Assembly: GCA_032622095.1 (NCBI GenBank)
Contig: CP136067.1
Span: 58,695,899 to 58,759,898 of the forward strand
Length of the DNA stretch: 64,000 nucleotides
Direction: 5' to 3'
From: Siphonodentalium dalli
Taxonomy: Eukaryota > Mollusca > Scaphopoda > Gadilida > Siphonodentaliidae
Below are positions 57,210-64,000 of the stretch, one piece after another. The stretch's first letter is position 1, and every line of letters begins with the position of its first letter. The position numbers were made by a program, and so were the translations under genes. The notes under the pieces are model-generated. The model was not told where the DNA came from, ran no database searches, and saw nothing but the letters and a program-made list of their open reading frames with translations.

Positions 57210-57857
57210 TTAAGAAATAACTTGTTTCTCAAACAAGAGTTTTATTAAATAATTAACTTTTCTCAATTAAGTTTAGTATTATTTAACTGAACAATTTTAA
57301 GACAAATATAACGATCGAGCATGTTATAGTAAATTTGTCTTCAAACATTTTGGTTAAAACTCATAAACTTAAACAAGAGTTATTTCTTTTAAATTAATCC
57401 ATCCCAGAGTTGGTATAAATTTATAGTTTCCGTGATATGTTTCCATAAAATCAGAAAAAAATGTTGTTTGAGAGCAACAATGTCTTGGGGAACCTGTCAA
57501 TCAGGCATCCAGTTGATGAGATGGGGAACCTGTCAATTAGGCATCCAGTTGAAGAGAAACTTTTTCTTCATCATATTTCATTTGTCGGTTAATTGAAATC
57601 AATACAACTGGCATATTTCCAAATATGTTTGGGGCTGCTGTCAGGCAACTAATTCTTGCACCTGTGCTTTTGGGAAGAGTGACGTATAACCTTAATGGCT
57701 AATTAAGCAACAACCAATTGTTTGACAGTATTCCATGAATTGACACTTTATGCCTAACTTATTAAATTATAACTATAAAGCTTGAATAAAAACTTTGGTA
57801 ACATACTGAACTGATCACAAAAAGCTGTAGCTTACAAAGCTCTCATACATTCAACAG

Positions 57858-57988
57858 ATTAGAGAAACTTACCCTGTGGAAAATGGTGAGAGGATTATAC
57901 GAACAACAACTATCGAAAGGAGTCCAAGAGAATATGAGCGCCCACGGCCCATAACTCCGCCAATCAGCACTTCCTATGAAGTACACAG
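57858..57988 (+). CDS. EPS8: EPS8 exon 12: linker before SH3
   Basis: The acceptor is TTCAACAG and the donor GTGAGC; 131 bases. It encodes IRETYPVENGERIIRTTTIE, then a basic/proline-rich stretch with RPITPPIS. Linkers between the conserved core and the SH3 domain are poorly conserved in EPS8, so recognition rests on the open frame, good splice sites and matching phases (0 in, 2 out). The Thr-Pro and Ser-Pro sites could be targets of proline-directed kinases (inference). Confidence 0.85.
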
Positions 57989-60038
57989 GTGAGCTGTCAT
58001 TATTTCTTTAGGACGTAATGTTTTTTATGATTCTTCATACAGGCCTGGTAATCTCAAGGTGGGCTGGCGGGCTGCCCACTTGTAATTTTCCAAGGCGGGC
58101 TTTTTATAGCCCGCCTCGTCTGCAATAGGACATTTATTATTTAGTTATTTTATTGTGTTTAATGAGTAAAATACTGTCTCTGAATCGTAAAGAATTATAT
58201 TGTACAATGTGCGCATGCGTGACCTCGGCAACTGATGGTAATGTCAAATGGGCATTATGGTGGAATCATTAAATTCCGGAACGAACTGTTTCGTAAATCA
58301 GATCTTTTGATCGATTCTCACACATTTTAAGAACAAAATAAATTATTTCTCTTCATAAGATTGAGCTTACAATATATTTCACTGGATAAAATCAACACAT
58401 GTTTGTGGATAGTGAGAACCAAATGTCACTGTCTCAATTGAGTTCAACCTTTCGTTCCGTTTCCGGTTCCTATCAGTGAAAATTTGTATTTAGCTGGTTG
58501 CTGTTGGTCATTTTCTCGCTTTGATTGACAATCTTTTAATATAATGAGCTAATGTCTCCAAGTATTCTTGTTTACACTGTTATTCAATTATTAAAGTTCA
58601 GAAACTATTCTCTATGTCCCAAATTGCAAACACCCGGTAAATCTATAGAGAGCGACTTGACTGCTGGAAGCAGCAATCTGCGATCGTTGACGGAATACGG
58701 ATTACTCTGAGAAATAAAGCAGTCATGTGTAACTGTATTCAAGTGTAAATATACTGGATTTAATATTGTTCTTGATTGTGTATTTTATGTAAAATTACAC
58801 AACTTGGAGAATGCTTTAAACATGGACAAACTCACCCAATTTCGTTGCATGGGTTGGACACCGACTGACAAATTGTTGAGTAAAAATTCTCTTACATTTT
58901 GTTTTTGGTTCATATAAATTATCATAACATATAAAACATGGTTAAATATTCACCATACCATAAGTACTGTGGGGGATTTGACATTCACAACTCTGGACAT
59001 TTTGTTTCCACATAACAAAATTAATTTAGATGGAGTTAAACAACCTCAAAAATAGACAAACTAACGACAGTAGTAACTCAAATAAAATAAATCATAACTT
59101 TAAAACTTATAGCCCTCCTAGGCAAATCTAGGAGTGCTATTAATAGCCCTCATGGATTTTCTAGACTGCCAGCTCTGTTCATATTGTTATATTGTTCAGT
59201 CGGTTGTGGGGAAAAAATGGGTAGTCGGTGTATTGTGTGCAAGATATTTCATTTGCTTAGTTGGGTTTTAAATGTAAAACAGATCAAAATGAGAGTTTTA
59301 GAGTCTCAATTCTATACAAAATTTATTAACCTCATCGAATACATTCGATTCAAGCCTCACTAAAGCTTAGCTCAGCTCGGTTTGGCTCGGCTCGAATCCA
59401 ATTTATAAATTTTGTATAGAATTTGTGACAAATTTGAGATCAATTTGATCACATAATCACATTTTAGCAAGGAAAAACGATTTTGAAACGGGGTAAAAAA
59501 AAAAAAATATTGATTTCCTTATCACAACCAAAGAAGAAGTGAAGACACCTTCAAGAAATAATATATTTCCATTTTTAATGTGTCTTCATCTTGACATAAT
59601 TGTTCAACCACCCTTGTCACCCATGTTTATCTTCAACACTAAATAACCCAACACAATTGAATATCATAATTATCTAATTAACATAATAATATAATTTTAC
59701 GGCATTGACGTCGATATCATTGCACTAAGCTCTTACGTCACTGTGCATGCCGATAATGAACGTGTGTCTTACTTAGGGCTAATTATGTGATAAAAAGGCT
59801 TTGCTCTCAACACTAACTAAATTTCAAGCATATTTTACTACTGGAGCTCATGGTAACTAAATAATTATATGTCAAAGTTGATGAGAATCCAGGATTGCCC
59901 AAGAGTAAACTGTCGAAAATTACCACATGATTGAACAATGAAATGAATACAACAACGGGTGTGTAATAATAAACTTTGTTGTAAAATTAGTTATCAGATG
60001 CTCAAAATTGATCACAATGCCTCCCATTACTATTTCAG
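57989..60038 (+). other. EPS8 intron 12 (2.0 kb)
   Basis: Phase 2. Contains a GC hairpin at about 58092-58117 (AGGCGGGCTTTTTATAGCCC then GCCT) and a foldback at 59308-59423. The rest is unremarkable AT-rich DNA. Confidence 0.65.
59308..59423. mobile_element. Small foldback MITE
   Basis: AATTCTATACAAAATTTAT at the left and ATAAATTTTGTATAGAATT at the right, a perfect 19-bp TIR. The interior repeats GGCTCGG/GCTCAGCTCGG. Confidence 0.9.
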
Positions 60039-60152
60039 GAACCAGTATCGAACACAGGAGCCAAGTCCTGTTAGCTTCCCAGCTCCGACACCAAAAACTC
60101 GGGAAGACGAGAACAGAGCATTCGCTGGTGACCTCAAGCGACAGAATGCAGA
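60039..60152 (+). CDS. EPS8: EPS8 exon 13: proline-rich linker before SH3
   Basis: The acceptor is TATTTCAG and the donor GTAAGA; 114 bases. It encodes NQYRTQEPSPVSFPAPTPKT then REDENRAFAGDLKRQNAE. No domain is recognisable and the composition is that of a disordered linker. It enters in phase 2 and leaves in phase 2, both consistent with the neighbours. Confidence 0.85.
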
Positions 60153-60179
60153 GTAAGAATATAGACAATGTCCTCATAT

Positions 60180-60500
60180 TATACCCCGACATTTCGGAAG
60201 AAAAATGGGGGTATAGTGGATTGACTTTGTTCGTCTGTCTATCTGTCCATTTGTATGTTCATCCGGCAGATATCTCAGCCATGGGTTATCAGATCTGAAT
60301 GAAATTTAGTATGAAGGTTCGCCATTAAGACTGCTTTCAAAAGAGCGGCCAATGATGTTTTTCATTCAAGAGTTCTCACAGAGATCATGGTATTTTGGTC
60401 CATCAACGCTGATCAAAGCAGAAATATCTGAGCCATGGTTTATTGGATCTCAATGAAATTTGTTATGGAGGTTTGCCATCGGGTTGCTTTCAAATGAATC
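60180..60500. repeat. Family I repeat copy
   Basis: TATACCCCGACATTTCGG head and GGGGGTATAGTGG, then GTCTGTCTATCTGTCCATTT. Two modules with GGTTATCAGATCTGAATGAA and GGTTTATTGGATCTCAATGA are each followed by ATGAAGGTTCGCCAT or ATGGAGGTTTGCCAT. Confidence 0.7.
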
Positions 60501-60526
60501 TGTTATTAAGAGAGCAATCAATATAT

Positions 60527-60714
60527 ATTAATACATAGAGAAGACCTACAGTTTTTGTTTGAATACCGAAAAATCTCATGAGTGTCTGGAAAGAAATATC
60601 AAAGTTTCACAACCGGCTGCAAGCCATGAGAGAAAATTCGGTATTTTTTCCAGACACGAATGATATGTTCCAGGTATTCAAACAAACAAAACTGTAGGTC
60701 TTCTTTGTATTATA
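60527..60714. mobile_element. Foldback MITE
   Basis: AATACATAGAGAAGACCTAC at the left and GTAGGTCTTCTTTGTATTA at the right, continuing inward with TTTGAATACC and GGTATTCAAA, GTGTCTGGAAA and TTTCCAGACAC. About 188 bp. Confidence 0.85.
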
Positions 60715-61158
60715 TGCACCTTATTAAAGCTCAAAGTTGGTAAGCTATGTGGCATTTTTACTTTTAATAGTACAGCAATTTGAAGAATAGTTCCTTCTAA
60801 TCATAAGTGCACAATTACCTAGATAAAGCAACAAGACTCGTGCACAGAAATGAACACGGAATCGAAACTGACATTGTTTGTATTTCACTTTCTAGAGTTC
60901 TTTTTCGTTTATCTGGAAATTATTTTTATTTGTCCATCTGCCTCAGTATGACAGCCATGGGTTATAGGAATCTCAATGGAATTTGTTATGGATATTCACC
61001 ATCACAAGGCCTTTCAATAAAGTTTTATTGAAGTTTGCATTTTCCCTTTAAGAGTTTTTTATCCTTTATTTTTTTTTAATTTGGGTTTCATTCTGCCCGT
61101 GTTTAAATTTGGAGCCGTGTGGGTATAAAAAGTTAATAATCACTCTATTTTCTTTCAG

Positions 61159-61234
61159 CATATGGATTGTTGAACATACCAGAGATGGGAGGAACAAAAA
61201 AGAATTAACTGCACAGAAAGGGGACGTTTTAGAA
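61159..61234 (+). CDS. EPS8: EPS8 exon 14: start of SH3 domain (incomplete at window end)
   Basis: The acceptor is TTTCTTTCAG and the donor GTATGT; 76 bases. It encodes DIWIVEHTRDGRNKKELTAQ then KGDVLE. The RN..ELT..KGDVLE pattern is the RT-loop and following strand of an SH3 domain and matches EPS8 (RN.SELSVLKDDVLE). The preceding ALYDY-type residues, which are KYDF in vertebrate EPS8, read EHTR here. The domain's second half must be in downstream exons. EPS8 SH3 domains favour PxxDY ligands such as ABI1 (family knowledge). Confidence 0.88.
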
Positions 61235-61844
61235 GTATGTATGTCCTGTACAGGCTAGGGATGGGTAATTTTGATGACAAGTCGATCCATTGTATTCCAG
61301 ATGGGTCTCTCCAAATAAGACTTGTGATTGCTAAATTAATTTTAATTGTGCAACTGACTTTGTAGATCTGTAAAATCTGCAATGTGATGACATGAATAAA
61401 ATGATTGAGTTCAAACCTTCTGTCAGTGATTTGTCAAGATAAACAATAACTGTGATCCAGCAGTAAAATCTGCTTCAAATGCAGTTAATGTCAAATGCCA
61501 AGCATTTATAAATACAGTCAATTCCAATTAATCGAATAACAGTTAATCAGATAATTCGTTTATTATAATAATATTTCGGATTCCAAAACCATTTTAATAG
61601 TACATCTGTATTTTTTAATTGCTTATTCGAATAGACTCCCAAGCGGACTATTACTTAATAGAATAGAATATTCGCAAAAATGTGCTCCGAAAGTCGGTAT
61701 TTTCGTGCATTCTAGAACTTAGTTGAAGGTATTTCATCCAAAATATTATAGTTTATGTCAAGAAACGCAGACAATCGTATTAGATCGAAAATGGGTGACA
61801 TAAAACGTTTAAAAAGCGAGTGCTTTAGGGACCTTGTCAAATTA

Positions 61845-62065
61845 CAAGCGGAAATTCCGCCGGAGAACGGAGTTTTTTTCTCCGCTCTCCGCTAAAAACT
61901 CTGTTCTCCGCTTGTGAAATTTTAACGCACACAGGAGTTTTTCCTCCGCTGTAAACTCTGGTAGTAATTACAGCTAACTCCGTTCAAATTGGCAGAAACT
62001 CCGCTGAATCCAGAGCTGTAACTCCGCTGTGGCGAGAGCGGAAACTTCGATGATGTCACGAGCTG
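61845..62065. repeat. CTCCGCT-rich low-copy repeat
   Basis: At least eight occurrences of CTCCGCT or CTCCGTT on one strand, and GGCGGAG-like/AGCGGAAA phrases on the other, giving several potential short hairpins. Function unknown. Confidence 0.6.
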
Positions 62066-62325
62066 AAACCGGAGCGGTATCAAACTCCTCTGTTAGGCCG
62101 GGGAGCTTGTCCAAATTAAATTGGAATTTCTGTCGGAGAACTTTTATAAATAGAAGATTAAAGTCCCAAATAAATTATTCTCAAACCCCGGTTTATATTA
62201 TAGGCAACACATGTAGGCTATTTAGTATTTTCCCTGTCACATTTCAATCCTACGTTTTGATGTGCCGCAAAACCGTCACGGTGGGTGACAAAGCCCCGAA
62301 TATCTCGTGAAGCAAGTGCTATTAA

Positions 62326-62703
62326 GGGGGAAGTCAAATGACCAATCCTTTTGAATGGGGATTTCCATGCAAACCACACCAACAAAAGTTATATATGAAA
62401 CATTGTCTGGGAACTATTTACAGCAGCCATATGATTAAACAGACATAACATTTAACTGGCGGGTGGGTTTGGTAAATATGCAATTTTTGCTATAAATTTA
62501 TTTTTGGAATTACAACTTGAAAAAAAAAAAAAAAATACATAAACTTTCTCAATGGAACAAATTCTAAGCCGACCCGCCATATAAATGTGTATTGTTTTCA
62601 ATACCGCACAGCAGTCACACCCGGAAATATCTGCAATTTGTAACTTTTACTGCAGAGATTTGCATGGAAATGTCCATTAAAATTTGGTCACTTGACATCC
62701 TCC
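62326..62703. mobile_element. TTAA-flanked element, family G
   Basis: TTAA-GGGGGAAGTCAAATGACCAA at the left and GGTCACTTGACATCCTCC-TTAA at the right. The arms extend inward to ATTTCCATGCAAA and TTTGCATGGAAAT. 378 bp. Poly-A run near 62520. Confidence 0.85.
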
Positions 62704-63320
62704 TTAATTTGCTGCATTGCCGAATTATGAAATTATACCGTAATCCAGTGCTGCCGTAAACAATGCAAATTTTGATTTCGTACGAGTAATTTTGCGATTA
62801 GGTAACTTGTCCTCATTTGGTTCATCGGTCACCCTTTAATGTGCAAACCAGTATCAAAAGAAGAATAAAGACTAAAATAAATTATTCCCCCTAACCCGGT
62901 TTATAGTATGCTTTCCGTGTGGCATGTTTCAATTTTTCATTCTTTGTCAAACTCACTTTTAATGGTGAACGCAAAACAGGGGGTTTACAGCTAGCCTAAA
63001 AGGTTACACAGTCATCTCTGCACGTGCTATATTTGCGACATCGTCGGATCAGAGATATCTCTGGTCGGATTCTGAGAATACCGTTAACCCAGTGCTATTA
63101 GTAAATAAACAATGCAAATCTTAAAACATGCTCCCAATGATGCAGACAGCTAGTCGGCTTATTTTCCAATATTTGGTGAGTCAGCAGCGTGACGAAATTT
63201 GTGATTTCGTGATATCTCCCTATGGCTTGAGTATCAGTTGGTTTGGGTATCACTTGTCCTGCACCCTCTCCCTATTAAAGTTCTTGTGCGATTCGAGTTT
63301 TACAAGTGTGGTATTTTTAG

Positions 63321-63605
63321 AGATCATATTCCACCAGTACAAAACCTTGGAACTTTTTGAAGTTTCGACAGGGAAACTTATAGTCGAAAGAATAACACAG
63401 GGAATATATTTCTTAATCATCACCTGTTCCTGAACAATGTACTTCACTGTACGTGAAGGTCCCATCAGGGCCATCACGAAATTGCACGATATAAGTGACT
63501 TTGTGAATTTTGTTTCTAAGCATCGTGTTAAGGGAACCGGTGTTCTGAAAAAGGTGCATCTATTCCGAGATACTATTTGTTGCAGAACACCGGTCTTTCC
63601 AATTA
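63321..63605. repeat. Family F left half plus a small hairpin
   Basis: AGATCATATTCCACCAGTAC, CCTTGGAACTTTTTGAAGTT and TGTACTTCACTGTACG match the 35-kb element. From about 63534 a separate inverted repeat pairs AACCGGTGTTCTG with CAGAACACCGGTCTT. Confidence 0.65.
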
Positions 63606-64000
63606 CGGTACTGATTGCATATGTACAGGAAAACATGGATGGCGACGAGTCGCGAATGGTGAAAACTATTTTAAACTCTGTTAATTTGGCACCCGGAACA
63701 ATTTTATCGCTGCCGAGTTGTAGCTGAGTATGTTATTTATAGGAAACAGGCGACATATGCCCGATATTTTATGTTTAGTGCTTTTATCTGAGATAAGTTT
63801 GTCCGGGCACCTGCAAGGTTTTAAAAGCCTGCATAACTTGAATATATTATATTAGGATACCGATATATAAACTTTATTAAACACTTATTTTTGGGACTTT
63901 ATGTCCAGTAACTGTGGAACTATTTATAGGCTTTAAATTATAGCAGCCTGGTATCTTGAAAAGTTTAAAATTAATTGGGTCTCTTGAACCTCATTCGGCC

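Larger units (their letters stand above)
55891..57857 (+). other. EPS8 intron 11 (2.0 kb)
   Basis: Phase 0. Includes a family I repeat at 56129-56620, a family A MITE at 57015-57209 and a local duplication near 57485-57555 (GGGGAACCTGTCAATCAGGC and GGGGAACCTGTCAATTAGGC). Confidence 0.65.
60153..61158 (+). other. EPS8 intron 13 (1.0 kb)
   Basis: Phase 2. Family I repeats fill 60180-60500 and about 60930-61130; between them is a foldback at 60527-60714. Confidence 0.7.
12944..61234 (+). other. EPS8: EPS8-family gene, 14 coding exons seen, 3' end outside window
   Basis: EPS8 proteins are cytoplasmic adaptors. With ABI1 and SOS1 they promote Rac activation, and through their C-terminus they cap and bundle actin filaments. 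Here the spliced CDS (12966 onward, 1854 nt, 618 codons) runs: N-terminal region (1-75), PTB domain (about 78-205), proline-rich linker (206-228), Ser/Arg/Tyr/Gly-rich insert (229-300), conserved helical region (about 305-485), low-complexity Pro/Thr region (about 512-592), and the start of an SH3 domain (593-618). Diagnostic family stretches are LLNH.FDDIE, F.KFKH.FNLLAKLK.HI, HFLFTPL and IPPYIPRF..GW. All introns use GT-AG and phases match at all 13 junctions (2,1,0,0,2,1,0,1,0,2,0,2,2). The rest of the SH3 and the actin-binding effector region are not in the window. Exons were joined by eye, with no transcript support. Family assignment is very secure; the first exon is the least certain part. 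Confidence 0.93.
61235..64000 (+). other. EPS8 intron 14, running off the window
   Basis: No exon completing the SH3 domain was found here, so the next exon should be beyond 64000. A CCGCT-rich patch (61840-62060) repeats ACTCCGCT, CTCCGCT and TTCTCCGCT many times. Family G and family F elements follow. Confidence 0.6.

Noticed and set aside
63250-63636. 128-codon minus-strand frame
   Set aside because: It covers a family F repeat and an adjacent hairpin also present at 35 kb, with no domain.
1-64000. A new defence or biosynthetic gene system
   Set aside because: Apart from EPS8 exons and transposon remnants there are no additional protein families to form a multi-gene system.

Overview
This is animal genomic DNA: AT-rich, intron-rich, packed with short dispersed repeats, and without any long open reading frame. 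The repeated ACATGTA-type motif, the many short palindromic elements and FLYWCH/MULE transposon debris suggest a marine invertebrate, most likely a lophotrochozoan such as a bivalve mollusc. That assignment is an inference from texture, not proof. There are no bacterial operons, CRISPR arrays or rRNA genes.

The only host gene I can support is on the + strand: an EPS8 (epidermal growth factor receptor kinase substrate 8) family gene. I traced 14 coding exons from a start codon at 12966 to the beginning of the SH3 domain at 61234. Intron phases agree at all 13 internal junctions and the summed CDS is 1854 nt, or 618 codons. The rest of the SH3 domain and the C-terminal actin-binding region lie beyond the window. 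Introns take up about 46 kb; introns 1 (14.8 kb) and 6 (15.6 kb) are the largest.

Layout. 1-12943: upstream DNA holding a decayed minus-strand MULE/FLYWCH transposon (about 1.4-3.2 kb), a C-terminal ORF fragment of unknown origin, a tRNA-like SINE, and a hAT-like element nested inside a TTAA-flanked MITE (8.65-10.05 kb). 12944-13045: first coding exon. 13046-27884: intron 1, with interspersed MITEs, a terminal-inverted-repeat element carrying a TTAGGG array, and a 360-bp palindrome. 27885-35709: exons 2-6 (N-terminus, PTB domain, proline-rich linker). 35710-51325: intron 6, containing a 2.26-kb TTAA-flanked element, a minisatellite element, a hAT MITE, a second hAT-like element with a G23 tract, and retroposed sequences sharing a hairpin tail. 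51326-61234: exons 7-14. 61235-64000: intron 14 and further repeats.

The main interest is the mobile-element record. At least five dissimilar non-coding families end at TTAA (piggyBac/Kolobok-type targets). Two hAT-like insertions have clear target duplications, and a short hairpin-tailed sequence has been inserted twice with 11-12 bp duplications, once into another repeat. I found no clear evidence of a new multi-gene biological system. On the gene itself, the EPS8 homolog has an unusual SH3 start and a Ser-Arg-Tyr-Ile-Ser repeat insert.
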